Assembly: GCA_045594025.1 (NCBI GenBank)
Contig: JAZNXS010000045.1
Location: forward strand, 1 to 19,068
Source: Scatosoma sp045594025
Lineage (GTDB): Bacteria; Bacillota; Clostridia; Christensenellales; Borkfalkiaceae
Direction of reading: 5' to 3'
DNA: 19,068 nt
Position numbers and translations under genes: made by a program. A model generated the notes under the pieces. The model was not told the origin of the DNA and did no database searches. It saw only the letters and a list, made by a program, of their open reading frames with translations. Of this stretch, positions 1-8,664 are shown one piece after another. Positions within the stretch are counted from its first letter, which is position 1; the number at the start of each line of letters is the position of its first letter.

Positions 1-210
1 TACAAAAACAACTATATCGTACATAACGGAATCTTGGACGGCAGAGAAGGGAATGCGATCCTGTATGCGGAAACGTTTGGGAACGGTACGTATGAGAACA
101 ACTATGCGTATTCTACGATGGCGGAACTTGCGGCCGCGGCAAACTTGTCTACGGCAAGCGGCTGGAGCGAATACTGGTCGATTGAAAATGAAACGGTACT
201 GTTCGGTGGC
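1..210 (+). repeat. Tail of a preceding surface-protein repeat unit
   Basis: The first 210 bases align without gaps to 2890-3099 (offset 2889). The first 44 codons encode identical residues with seven base differences, all third-position transitions; the next 26 codons diverge in sequence and amino acids. The upstream repeat array therefore continues beyond the window. Confidence 0.9.
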
Positions 211-3105
211 AGAGCAGAAAGAGTCGTTCAGGAAAATATTGAGCTTGACTTTGTGCTGGCAGAAGATTACAGTGGTAATATCGTAATTACTTTACCTGAC
301 AGTATATCGCTTGAAGGAAATGTAAAAGTAACATTTGGCAACATTACAATGACGGTCGTTTCGGTAGAAGGGAACGTGCTTACGCTTGAAAAGAATGATG
401 ATGTGGTATACGGAAACTATGCCGTTACAATAGATGCAACGAACGTTTTATGTACGATTGCGAGTGTGGATTATTACACGAAAGTGTTTGAAAGCAGCGA
501 TGCAGAAAACTTCGTGAGCTTGCTTGCGGCAACGCCTAATGGGCATTTCGTACTTGGTTCGGATATCGATTTTAACGGCGCGAAGCTTGCGGGTGAAATT
601 GAATTCAGCGGCACGTTGGATGGCAGAGGCTATGCGTTGAAGAATTTTGAAATCAATTATGAGGCAAGCGACGGTACGGACGGCGTATGGGAATCCTACC
701 TTATTGAAAAGAACACGGGTACGATTAAGAACTTGTCGATTGATTACGTACTCGGTACGGCAAGTTCCGATCAAAATGCTTTCATCGCTCACAACGAAGG
801 AATTATTGAAAATGTGAAAGTGATCGTAATTTTCAAAGCTTATGGTTGGATTACAGCACCTTTGGCAGGCACGAACAAAGGTACGATTAAAAACGTTGTT
901 ATCGTAATGGAAAAGACGGACGATTTCACGGAGCTTTCGAGAATCGGCGGTATTGTCGGATCGGACTACAACGGTACGATGCAGAACTGTTACGTGGTTC
1001 ATAACGGAATCATGGCGGGTGCGGAAGACAGAATGTACCTTGAAACGTGGAATTACGGAACGAAGGAAAACTGTACGAGCTATGCAACGATGGCAGAGCT
1101 TGCGGTAGCGGCGAACTTCTCTGAAGAAAACGGCTGGAGCGACGCTTGGAAAGTTGTTGGAGATATCGTGCTGTTTGGAAATGAGAAGTTTGAATCTACA
1201 ATCGAGTCGGTAGTTATGGTGGCAAGCAACTCCGATATCGTAATTACTTTGCCCGAGAATATAACGCTTAGTGAAGTGGAAGGCGTATCTTTCGGCGCAA
1301 CGGTTGTGAACGTTGTTTCCGTCAACGGTAACGTATTGACGGTTGAAAACGGCGCTCTTGCTTACGGCGAATATGACGTAACGATCAACGTTGTTGGCGG
1401 CACGTATATCCTTAATAATGCGGTATATTGTACGAAGGTGCTTTACGCGAGCGACGCGGCAAACTTCAAGACGATTCTTAGCGAAAATGCAAGCGGTTAT
1501 ATCGTTCTCGGCGACGATCTTGATTTCGGTGGTGCGAAGCTTGCAGGCGCGCTTACGTTCAGCGGTACGTTGGACGGCAGAGGCTATGCGTTGAAGAACT
1601 TCGTGATTCACCATGAGGGAAGCACGGAAGCGGAAGGCTGGAATTCGTATCTCTTTGCGACCAATAGCGGTACGATTAAGAATTTGGAAATTCAATATAC
1701 GCTTGGCAGTAGCAATACGACAGAAGGGTCTATCATCAAAGAAAATACGGGTACTATTGAGAACGTAATGGTTACGGTAACGTTTACGACGTATGCGTGG
1801 TATACTGCGCCTGTCGCAGCTTACAGCAGCGGTACGATTAAGAACGTTGTTGTCGTTATGGACAAAACGGATGACTTTACGGAGCTTTCGAGAATCGGCG
1901 GCTTGATCGGTACGCTTCGCGGCGGTACGATAGAGAACTGTTATGTGGTTCACAACGGCATTTTGTCGGGTGCGGAAAGCAGAATGAATCTCGATGCATT
2001 TGGTGGCGTTACGTCTCCGTCGAACTGTCTTGCATACTCTACGATGGCGGAACTTGCGGCAGCGGCAGACTTCTCGGCAAACGGCTGGAATGAATATTGG
2101 TCGATTAAAGACAGTAATGTGATTTTCGGTTATGAACAAGAGACAGCTACACTCGATTCGGCATTGGCGGAAGACTATTCGGGTAATATCGTACTTACCT
2201 TACCCGAAGAAATAAGTCTTTCCAACTTGTACTCCGTATCTTTTGGATCGACGGCTATGACGGTGGTGTCGGTAAACGGTAACGAGATTACTTTGGAAAA
2301 GAATGCAAATATAGCTTATGGCAACTATACCGTGACGATTTCTACCAAACAAACGTTGTATACGGTCACGAGTGTGAATTACTATACGAAAGTGCTTGTA
2401 AATAGCGACGTGGAGAACTTCGTGAGCTTGCTTGCGGCAACGCCCGATGGGCATTTCGTACTCGGTTCGGATATCGATTTCAACGGAGCGAAGCTTGCAG
2501 GCGCGATTTCGTTCAGCGGTACGTTGGATGGTAAAGGCTATGCGTTGAAGAACTTCGAACTTAACGACGGCGGCATCAAAGAAACGTATCTGTTTATGGA
2601 AAATTCGGGTACGATCAAGAATATCTCGATTCAATACGTTCTTGGTACGGCTTCGGAGAATAGTACGGTCAATAGCGACGGAAGAAACCTGACGGGTCTT
2701 ATCCGTAAGAATACGGGTATTGTTGAAAACGCAAAGTTTGATGTTACCTATAATAATTACGGTTGGGATACGGGTGCAATTGCAGGTGCAAATGCAGGTA
2801 CGATTCAAAACTGTGTTGTTGTGATCCGTTTGGGCACGATTACGGAGAAATCCCGTATTGGCGTAGCAGGTTGTGATGATAACGGTACGTATAAGAACAA
2901 CTATATCGTACATAACGGAATCTTGGACGGTAGAGAAGGGAATGCGATCCTGTACGCGGAAACGTTTGGGAACGGTACGTATGAAAACAACTATGCATAC
3001 TCTACGATGGCGGAACTTGCGACGGCGGCAGATTTGTCTTCTGCAAACGGCTGGTGTGAATACTGGTCGATTGAGAACAACGAAGTGTTGCTTGGCGACG
3101 AATAA
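1..3105 (+). CDS. Giant repetitive GLUG-like surface protein, 3' part only
   Basis: The frame is open from the first base, so the true start lies upstream; an internal TTG at 34 is not the start. The visible 1,034 residues form three full tandem units of about 317-325 residues plus the last 70 residues of a preceding unit. Each unit has a beta-rich lead (Y/F-G-x-Y-x-V-T-I pattern), a conserved block SGTLDGRGYALKNF, several G-T-I-K/E-N-x-x-I/V turns, and a tail with N-G-I-L, S-T-M-A-E-L-A and a W-rich end. Recurrent G-T-I-x-N turns are typical of GLUG-motif and right-handed beta-helix proteins of the cell surface. No LPXTG motif, hydrophobic tail or SLH domain is visible at the C terminus, so secretion and anchoring signals must be N-terminal and outside the window. 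Adhesion or glycan binding is inferred from the architecture. A hairpin terminator follows 21 bases after the stop. Confidence 0.85.
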   Translation, partial: YKNNYIVHNGILDGREGNAILYAETFGNGTYENNYAYSTMAELAAAANLSTASGWSEYWSIENETVLFGGRAERVVQENIELDFVLAEDYSGNIVITLPDSISLEGNVKVTFGNITMTVVSVEGNVLTLEKNDDVVYGNYAVTIDATNVLCTIASVDYYTKVFESSDAENFVSLLAATPNGHFVLGSDIDFNGAKLAGEIEFSGTLDGRGYALKNFEINYEASDGTDGVWESYLIEKNTGTIKNLSIDYVLGTASSDQNAFIAHNEGIIENVKVIVIFKAYGWITAPLAGTNKGTIKNVVIVMEKTDDFTELSRIGGIVGSDYNGTMQNCYVVHNGIMAGAEDRMYLETWNYGTKENCTSYATMAELAVAANFSEENGWSDAWKVVGDIVLFGNEKFESTIESVVMVASNSDIVITLPENITLSEVEGVSFGATVVNVVSVNGNVLTVENGALAYGEYDVTINVVGGTYILNNAVYCTKVLYASDAANFKTILSENASGYIVLGDDLDFGGAKLAGALTFSGTLDGRGYALKNFVIHHEGSTEAEGWNSYLFATNSGTIKNLEIQYTLGSSNTTEGSIIKENTGTIENVMVTVTFTTYAWYTAPVAAYSSGTIKNVVVVMDKTDDFTELSRIGGLIGTLRGGTIENCYVVHNGILSGAESRMNLDAFGGVTSPSNCLAYSTMAELAAAADFSANGWNEYWSIKDSNVIFGYEQETATLDSALAEDYSGNIVLTLPEEISLSNLYSVSFGSTAMTVVSVNGNEITLEKNANIAYGNYTVTISTKQTLYTVTSVNYYTKVLVNSDVENFVSLLAATPDGHFVLGSDIDFNGAKLAGAISFSGTLDGKGYALKNFELNDGGIKETYLFMENSGTIKNISIQYVLGTASENSTVNSDGRNLTGLIRKNTGIVENAKFDVTYNNYGWDTGAIAGANAGTIQNCVVVIRLGTITEKSRIGVAGCDDNGTYKNNYIVHNGILDGREGNAILYAETFGNGTYENNYAYSTMAELATAADLSSANGWCEYWSIENNEVLLGDE
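211..1185 (+). repeat. Surface-protein repeat unit A (about 325 aa)
   Basis: The unit runs from just after the L-F-G-G end of the previous unit to L-F-G-N-E. It contains F-V-S-L-L-A-A-T-P, D-I-D-F-N-G-A-K-L-A-G and SGTLDGRGYALKNF, then G-T-I-K-N turns. Its tail is an N-G-I-M-A-G-A-E-D-R variant that differs from the tails of the flanking copies. Boundaries are set by alignment of the three units and could be shifted cyclically. Confidence 0.85.
1186..2136 (+). repeat. Surface-protein repeat unit B (about 317 aa)
   Basis: This has the same domain order as unit A but is the most diverged copy. It reads Y-C-T-K-V where the others have Y-Y-T-K-V, D-D-L-D-F-G-G-A-K-L-A-G instead of D-I-D-F-N-G, and its tail is N-G-I-L-S-G-A-E-S-R. 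It shares the phrase K-T-D-D-F-T-E-L-S-R-I-G-G with unit A. Confidence 0.85.
2137..3102 (+). repeat. Surface-protein repeat unit C (about 322 aa, C-terminal)
   Basis: This is the last unit before the stop codon. Its middle (about 2386-2508) is nearly identical in DNA to the corresponding part of unit A (about 478-600). Its tail matches the partial unit at the window start rather than the tails of A or B, suggesting a three-unit higher-order period. Confidence 0.85.
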
Positions 3106-3126
3106 TGAGTAGGGACTAATGCGAGA

Positions 3127-3162
3127 ACCTGTCGATTTCTATAATAAATCGACAGGTCTTTT
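3127..3162 (+). terminator. Intrinsic terminator after the surface-protein gene
   Basis: A perfect 12-bp inverted repeat (ACCTGTCGATTT at 3127-3138 and its complement at 3146-3157) encloses a 7-base loop and is followed by a short T run (3159-3162). It lies 21 bases after the stop codon and separates the surface-protein gene from the sugar operon. Confidence 0.8.
3140..3145 (+). promoter_or_regulatory. Possible -10 box in the terminator loop
   Basis: A perfect TATAAT sits at 3140-3145, overlapping the loop of the terminator hairpin. A start point near 3152 would give a leader of about 44 bases to the GH2 gene. No good -35 hexamer lies 16-18 bases upstream (TAATGC at 3117-3122), so this is weak. 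No other promoter is apparent in the 90-base gap. Confidence 0.25.
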
Positions 3163-3195
3163 GCATAGGTCAAGCGAAAAATAGGAGACGTTTTA

Positions 3196-5463
3196 ATGAA
3201 AACGATAAAACTTGACGGCGTTTGTACGTTATACGCATATCAAGCAGGAACGGCACCTGCTACGCCGCAGGATATAGTAGGAAAGGGTATTCCTTCGAAT
3301 ATTCCCGGGAATATTGAAATCGACTTGATGAACGCAGGCATTTTGCCGAATATTTATCAAGGCGTAGACGTGGAAAAAACGAGAGAATTCGAGTTGTACG
3401 ATTGGTGGTACGTAAAAGAATTCGATATGGACAAAATACCCTGCGGTTGTGATGTTTTTCTTGTTTTTGACGGTGTAGATACGTATGCCGAATATTTTCT
3501 CAATGGCATCAGGATCGGCGAAAGCGACAATATGTTGATTCCGCACGAGTTTGCGGTTGACAAAACCGTACGACAAGGAAAAAATCAGCTTGCCGTGCAT
3601 ATTTTTTCGGCTGTGAAAAAATCCGAGAATTTCATGGTCGATCCTTTACAGGTTGCGGATTGGGAATGTTTTGAAGGCTTACGCTGTCGGAAGCCTGCCC
3701 ACGCTTACGGCTGGGATATCTTCCCGCGCGTGGTTTCCGCGGGCATCTGGCGCAGTGTGAAACTGGAATTCATACCGAAGATCAGGATAGAAAACGTTTA
3801 CCTGTCTACCGTGTTCGCAAGGGAAGATCTTGCAGGGCTTGCGTTCCATTACGAGTTAAAATTGCCTGCCGAGCTGTTTAAGAAATATCGCATAGAACTT
3901 TCGGGCGTATGCGGAGAAAGTAAATTCCTTTTCAAGTATCCCGTTGGTTATAAAGCAGCTATGAAGTTCCCGTATGTGGAAAAACCGCTCTTGTGGTGGC
4001 CTAACGGTATGGGGGCTGCGAATTTATATGACGTTAAAGTGGCGTTATATGATGAAAACAATGGGTTGATCGACGAGAAACTATTAGCTTTTGGGATACG
4101 CCACGTGCGTTTGGAGCGAGCGGATTTTATTGGCGAAAACGGTTTTCGTCTGTATATAAACGAGCAACCCGTTTTATGTAAAGGAGCGAATTGGGTTCCG
4201 CTTGACGTATTGCATTCGAAAGACGCTGAGAAGTATGAAGAATGCGTATTGAATTACGTGGAAAATAATTCCAACATGGTCAGAGTTTGGGGTGGAGGCG
4301 TATATGAAGATGAAGCGTTTTTCGACCTCTGCGACCGTTACGGCATTATGGTTTGGCAGGATATTATGCTTGCCTGCCATGCATATCCGCAAGACGCAGA
4401 ATTTTCCGAGGCTCTTTCTAAAGAAGTAGAAAGCTTTGTAAAGAAAGTGCGTAACCATCCTTCGATTGTGCTCTATTGCGGCAGCAATGAAACGGATTGG
4501 ATTTATTTCTGTACGGGACAAGATCCCAATGATGACGTATTGACAAGAAAGGTTATCCCCGAAGCAATTCGCTTGAACGATCCGTACCGTTTATATTATC
4601 CGTCATCGCCGATGTTTACGAAAGAATACGTGAAAAAGATGGGCGGTAGATTTTTGGTGGATCTGCAAGAAATCGAAGAATCAAGAACGGACTTGCCCGA
4701 AGAACATTATTGGTGGCATCGCGACGATTACGAAACGTATGGCGATATGAAACACTGTTTTGTCGGAGAAATCGGGTATAGTGGCTGTTTGGCTCTTGAA
4801 AGTATGAAAGAGTGTATGGACGTTGCTTCGCTGAATAAAGAAAATGAATATTGTGGAGAGGCTTGGAAATATCACGATTATTCCACGGACGGGGATATTA
4901 CACACGCAACCAAATATTATTTCGGTGAAATCCCCGATACTTTGGAGGATTTTATATTATCCTCGCAGATATTGCAGGCGGAAGCTTATAAATATCTTAT
5001 TGAGCAAACGCGGATTAAAAGGCCGTATATGACGGGCATCTTGCTTTGGAATATGCGTGACGGTTGGCCTGCGTATAATTCTGCATTGGTTGATTATTAC
5101 GGGCGTAAAAAGCTTTCGTATTATTACGTAAAACAATCGCAACAGGCGTTGGTTTTTATTATGGACGATAAGCTGAGCGGATACGTTTGTAATGATTCTT
5201 TGCAAAAATATCAAGGCGAATATCGTATTTATGACGGCTTAGGAAAATTGTTGCAGAGCGGTGATTTTTGCGTTGAAAGTAATCAAAATGCGCAAATAGG
5301 CGATTTTTCGGGGTTGAAAAACGAAAAGTATTTAATACTTGAATTGCGTGCGGATAATCGAATCTATTACAATCATTTTATCAACGAAAAAAGAGTCCAC
5401 GATTTCGAGCGTTATAAAAAGTTTTTGTCCGTTTATACGGAAAAGTCGAGGTTTCAAGACTAA
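3196..5463 (+). CDS. GH2 family beta-mannosidase-like glycoside hydrolase
   Basis: The 755-residue protein has a GH2 layout: N-terminal galactose-binding-like domain (about 1-195, with the late motif A-G-I-W-R-S-V), an Ig-like domain including W-W-P-N-G-x-G-x-x-N-L-Y, and a TIM barrel from about 300. The barrel shows M-V-R-V-W-G-G-G-V-Y-E, G-I-M-V-W-Q-D and R-N-H-P-S-I-V-L-Y-C-G-S-N-E, a signature of beta-mannosidases. Glu432 in G-S-N-E is the expected acid/base and Glu525 in V-G-E-I-G the expected nucleophile. Their 93-residue spacing matches what I recall for Bacteroides BtMan2A. The expected reaction is release of terminal beta-D-mannose. There is no signal peptide, so it is cytoplasmic. 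It is shorter than usual for the family (about 850 residues), chiefly at the C terminus. AGGAG at 3183-3187 supports the ATG. It is the first gene of a seven-gene operon; the next starts after 24 bases. Confidence 0.9.
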   Translation: MKTIKLDGVCTLYAYQAGTAPATPQDIVGKGIPSNIPGNIEIDLMNAGILPNIYQGVDVEKTREFELYDWWYVKEFDMDKIPCGCDVFLVFDGVDTYAEYFLNGIRIGESDNMLIPHEFAVDKTVRQGKNQLAVHIFSAVKKSENFMVDPLQVADWECFEGLRCRKPAHAYGWDIFPRVVSAGIWRSVKLEFIPKIRIENVYLSTVFAREDLAGLAFHYELKLPAELFKKYRIELSGVCGESKFLFKYPVGYKAAMKFPYVEKPLLWWPNGMGAANLYDVKVALYDENNGLIDEKLLAFGIRHVRLERADFIGENGFRLYINEQPVLCKGANWVPLDVLHSKDAEKYEECVLNYVENNSNMVRVWGGGVYEDEAFFDLCDRYGIMVWQDIMLACHAYPQDAEFSEALSKEVESFVKKVRNHPSIVLYCGSNETDWIYFCTGQDPNDDVLTRKVIPEAIRLNDPYRLYYPSSPMFTKEYVKKMGGRFLVDLQEIEESRTDLPEEHYWWHRDDYETYGDMKHCFVGEIGYSGCLALESMKECMDVASLNKENEYCGEAWKYHDYSTDGDITHATKYYFGEIPDTLEDFILSSQILQAEAYKYLIEQTRIKRPYMTGILLWNMRDGWPAYNSALVDYYGRKKLSYYYVKQSQQALVFIMDDKLSGYVCNDSLQKYQGEYRIYDGLGKLLQSGDFCVESNQNAQIGDFSGLKNEKYLILELRADNRIYYNHFINEKRVHDFERYKKFLSVYTEKSRFQD

Positions 5464-5487
5464 GTAATTTGGTCGAAGGATAGTAAT

Positions 5488-7398
5488 ATGGAAAAAGCAA
5501 AATGGATATGGTTGGATAACCAAGCCGAATCAGATGAATACGGCGCTTTTTACGACGAGTTTTATGTCTCTGAAATCAATGACGCAAAAATTAAAATTTC
5601 TGTCGCAGGTGACTATAATCTGTACCTAAACGGACAGCTGATAGCGTTTGGCCAATACCCCGATTATGCGCATTATAAGGTATATGACGAAATTGATATT
5701 TCTTCCTATCTTCAGACGGGGAAAAACGAATTATATATCGTCGTTTGGTACATAGGAAAAAGTTTTTCAACTTATAGAGATTGCGGCGCCGGATTGTGGT
5801 ATGAGCTCACAGACGGAATGGGTAAAATTGTATCTAAGTCACAGGCAGGTATGCGTTCAATGCTCGCAAACGGGTACGTTAGCCATCAAAACAAGATCAT
5901 TACTCCGCAACTTGGTTTTGCTTATACCTATGATACCAGGCAGTCGAAAAACTGTTGGGAAAGTGCAAAAGAAGTGGCGGGATTTGGCGAAAAGCTTGTC
6001 AAACGTCCGAATAAAAAACTTATATTAAGAGAACTGAAAAGGGCAACTCTTATCGACAGAAAAAAACAACTGTACGACCTTGGCAGAGAATCCTGTGGTT
6101 TTCTTGCTGTCGGTTTTAAGGCAAAATCAGGCGAAAGTATAAAAATTGTTTTCGGTGAACATATCGTGGACGGCGAAGTGCGTGCAAATATAGGTATTCG
6201 TGATTTTTCCGTGGAGCTTATCGGAAACGGCGAATACGTGGAATTTACGGGTGCTTTCCGCCGTTTGGGTTGTCGTTATTTGCAAGTATACGGTAATGCG
6301 GAAATCGAGTATATCGGTTTGCGCGAAACGGAATATCCGTTGACGGTAAAATCGTTTACGATTGGAAACGAGCGTCGTCAAAAGATTTATGATACGGCGG
6401 TACGCACGTTGCAGTTATGCTTGCACGAGCATTACGAGGATTGTCCTTGGCGAGAACAATCTATGTATATTATGGATAGCCGTAATCAAATGCTGTGCGG
6501 ATATTATGCTTTTGATAATCAAGAGTGCGCAAAATCTGCAATCCGTTTGATGGCGGAAGGACAAATGGAAAGCGGATTGTTTGAATTGTGCTTTCCTGCG
6601 GACGTACCGATTACAATCCCGTCCTTTTCGCTTGCGTTTGCAACGGTGGTGTTGGAATACACAAAACAATATGGAGATAAAGCGTTTGCAATGCAAATGT
6701 TGCCTTACATTGAAAAAATGCTGAATTGGTTTTTAACGCGTTTGGACGAAAACGGCTTATTTAAGACAGTATCGGAAGAAGGCATATGGCATTTTTATGA
6801 GTGGGCTGACTCATTGGACGGCGCATTTTTCAGCGAAGACGAATCGTGCAAGGAAAGATGCGATTACGACGTGTTGATCAATGCATTCTTGTCAATCGCG
6901 TTACGGCAAACAGCTACGCTTTATCGTTTGTTAGGCGATAATCAAAAGTCGGAGAAGTATGATTTAGTTTGCGAATCGCTGAACGCAAAGATTAAAGAAG
7001 CTTTCTTTGTGGAAAAGACGGGATTATTCAAGACGTATTCTCGGACGGAAGAATATAGCGAATTGGCAAACGCGCTTTGTGTTTTAGCGGGAGTATCTAA
7101 TCAAGAAGAGAGTAGCTGTATTTGTCAAAAGTTGGTGGATGAAAATACCGATTGGGTCAAGAGCACTTTGTCTATGGCGATTTTCCGTTACGACGCGCTG
7201 TTAAAGGTTGACAAAGAGAAATATGCGGACTTTATTTTGTCGGACATTGACAAAATATACGGGTATATGTTGGACTGCGGTGCGACTTCGTTTTGGGAAA
7301 CGATCAAGGGAGATGCAGACTTTGATGGCGCAGGCAGCCTTTGTCATGGTTGGAGTGCGCTTCCCGTGTATTATTACCATGTGCTTATGAGGCAATAA
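5488..7398 (+). CDS. GH78-like alpha-L-rhamnosidase (short form)
   Basis: This 636-residue protein starts with a carbohydrate-binding-like beta-sandwich (K-W-I-W near residue 5, Y-L-N-G-Q near 47) and continues into a six-hairpin (alpha/alpha)6 catalytic domain. The motif E-D-C-P-W-R-E-Q followed by D gives Asp318, Glu323 and Asp330, spaced as in GH78 enzymes (D, +5 E, +12 D). Glu604 in S-F-W-E-T matches the conserved late Glu of T-x-W-E, and H-G-W-S-A near the end is also typical. All four acidic positions expected for an inverting rhamnosidase are therefore present. The protein ends almost directly after the catalytic domain, so the usual C-terminal beta-sandwich is missing. It lacks a signal peptide. 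AAGGA at 5476-5480 supports the start. It could act on a related deoxy sugar; the family call is firmer than the substrate. Confidence 0.82.
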   Translation: MEKAKWIWLDNQAESDEYGAFYDEFYVSEINDAKIKISVAGDYNLYLNGQLIAFGQYPDYAHYKVYDEIDISSYLQTGKNELYIVVWYIGKSFSTYRDCGAGLWYELTDGMGKIVSKSQAGMRSMLANGYVSHQNKIITPQLGFAYTYDTRQSKNCWESAKEVAGFGEKLVKRPNKKLILRELKRATLIDRKKQLYDLGRESCGFLAVGFKAKSGESIKIVFGEHIVDGEVRANIGIRDFSVELIGNGEYVEFTGAFRRLGCRYLQVYGNAEIEYIGLRETEYPLTVKSFTIGNERRQKIYDTAVRTLQLCLHEHYEDCPWREQSMYIMDSRNQMLCGYYAFDNQECAKSAIRLMAEGQMESGLFELCFPADVPITIPSFSLAFATVVLEYTKQYGDKAFAMQMLPYIEKMLNWFLTRLDENGLFKTVSEEGIWHFYEWADSLDGAFFSEDESCKERCDYDVLINAFLSIALRQTATLYRLLGDNQKSEKYDLVCESLNAKIKEAFFVEKTGLFKTYSRTEEYSELANALCVLAGVSNQEESSCICQKLVDENTDWVKSTLSMAIFRYDALLKVDKEKYADFILSDIDKIYGYMLDCGATSFWETIKGDADFDGAGSLCHGWSALPVYYYHVLMRQ

Positions 7399-7452
7399 TT
7401 GCGTTTAAAGGAATGGAAATATAGAAGCTAAAAGAAATTAGGAGAAAAATTA

Positions 7453-8652
7453 ATGGCGTACGAATATATTGATAGATTTAAAAAAATGGGCTTTGGGCTA
7501 TTTTGCCATTTTGGATTATACAGCAAACTTGGCATAGGCGAATGGGCTTTGCCTACTTATGAACTCGATCAGAGAGAATATAATTCGCAAATGGAGTGTT
7601 TTGAAATTGCCGAAGATTGGGCAATTCGATTGGTGAAAACGGCGAAGATTGCTGGTTGTAAATACATAACGCTGACAACTCGTCATCACGAAGGATTTTC
7701 GTTGTTTGATACCTGCGGCTTGAATGATTTTGACGCGCCGCATTCGACGTGCGGCAGAGATTTGGTTCGCGAATTTGTAGACGCGTGTAATGCCGAAGGG
7801 ATTGTGCCATTCTTCTATCATACCCTGCTTGACTGGTATAACCCCGATTATAAAGACAACTTCCCTAAATACATCGATTATTTAATTGCAAGCGTAGAGC
7901 TCCTTTGTAAAAACTATGGAAAGATCGGTGGGCTTTGGTTTGACGGGTTTTGGGATAAGCCTGATGCTGATTGGCAGTTCGATCGTTTGTATGCAACGAT
8001 CCGAAAATATCAGCCCGAGGCAATGATTATCAATAATACGGGACTCAGCGCGCTTGGCGAAGTAAGCCATCCCGAAATCGATAGCGTAACCTTTGAGCGT
8101 GGAAGACCTACTTTCGTAGATACAAGCAAAAAACCGATTGCAGGCGAAATGTGCGAAGGTATTACTGATCATTGGGGTTTTGCAAAAGGGGATTTATGCT
8201 TTAAATCCGTACCTGCTCTTATCGAAACCTTACTCGATTGTAGAAAATACAACTGCAATCTTTTGCTGAATGCAGGACCTACGGCAGATGGAATGTTGAC
8301 CGTAATGGAAACGGAGTTGTTAAAATATCTTGGACGTTGGGTAAAGACGAATGAAGAACTTATTTACGATGCGAGTCCTGCTGATATGCGAGCAGAAAAT
8401 GCAGATATATTTGTAAATGGGGAATATTATTATGCGGCAATTCGCAAAGTTCCAATGGCATCGAATGTGAATGTAACCAGATTGGAAGATAATAAGGTAA
8501 TTAAGCTGCATAGCGATAAAACGATTACAGATGCGATTTGGTTAGACAACGGAGAAAAGATAGAACTTACGGACGGACAAACGTTTAAGGCAAAACCGTT
8601 CTCTTATGGCACGAGTGGAAGCGTTCGTGTGGCGAAATTCAAGTTGCAATAA
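7453..8652 (+). CDS. GH29 family alpha-L-fucosidase-like enzyme
   Basis: This 399-residue protein has the GH29 TIM-barrel signatures: C-H-F-G-L-Y-S near residue 18, T-L-T-T-R-H-H-E-G-F-S-L-F-D, G-R-D-L-V-R-E-F-V-D-A-C, and G-G-L-W-F-D-G with Asp164 as the expected nucleophile. G-E-M-C-E-G-I-T-D-H-W-G-F corresponds to the conserved E-x-C-x6-W-G-Y region. N-C-N-L-L-L-N-A-G-P-x-x-D-G closes the barrel. A short beta-sandwich (about 320-399) follows, smaller than in many fucosidases. The expected reaction is retaining release of alpha-L-fucose from an oligosaccharide. No signal peptide is visible, so it probably works in the cytoplasm. AGGAG at 7440-7444 supports the ATG. It follows the GH78 gene after 54 bases without a terminator. 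The acid/base residue cannot be assigned by eye. Confidence 0.88.
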   Translation: MAYEYIDRFKKMGFGLFCHFGLYSKLGIGEWALPTYELDQREYNSQMECFEIAEDWAIRLVKTAKIAGCKYITLTTRHHEGFSLFDTCGLNDFDAPHSTCGRDLVREFVDACNAEGIVPFFYHTLLDWYNPDYKDNFPKYIDYLIASVELLCKNYGKIGGLWFDGFWDKPDADWQFDRLYATIRKYQPEAMIINNTGLSALGEVSHPEIDSVTFERGRPTFVDTSKKPIAGEMCEGITDHWGFAKGDLCFKSVPALIETLLDCRKYNCNLLLNAGPTADGMLTVMETELLKYLGRWVKTNEELIYDASPADMRAENADIFVNGEYYYAAIRKVPMASNVNVTRLEDNKVIKLHSDKTITDAIWLDNGEKIELTDGQTFKAKPFSYGTSGSVRVAKFKLQ

Positions 8653-8664
8653 CGGGGTTTGCAA

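Noticed and set aside
34..36. TTG as start of the surface-protein gene.
   Set aside because: The frame continues to the first base of the window and aligns with an internal repeat position, so this is not a start.
448..2139. Long minus-strand open frame of 563 codons opposite the surface-protein gene.
   Set aside because: It mirrors the repeats of the + strand gene, is very rich in Arg, Cys, His and Val from reverse-complemented codons, and has no recognisable motif. It is a codon-bias shadow of the real gene.
2200..2913. Minus-strand open frame of 237 codons opposite repeat unit C.
   Set aside because: It has the same composition as the shadow frame opposite units A and B and follows the repeat structure of the + strand.
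8659..8661. TTG start for the SGNH esterase.
   Set aside because: It is only two codons before an ATG that has the better spacing to the G-rich upstream stretch.
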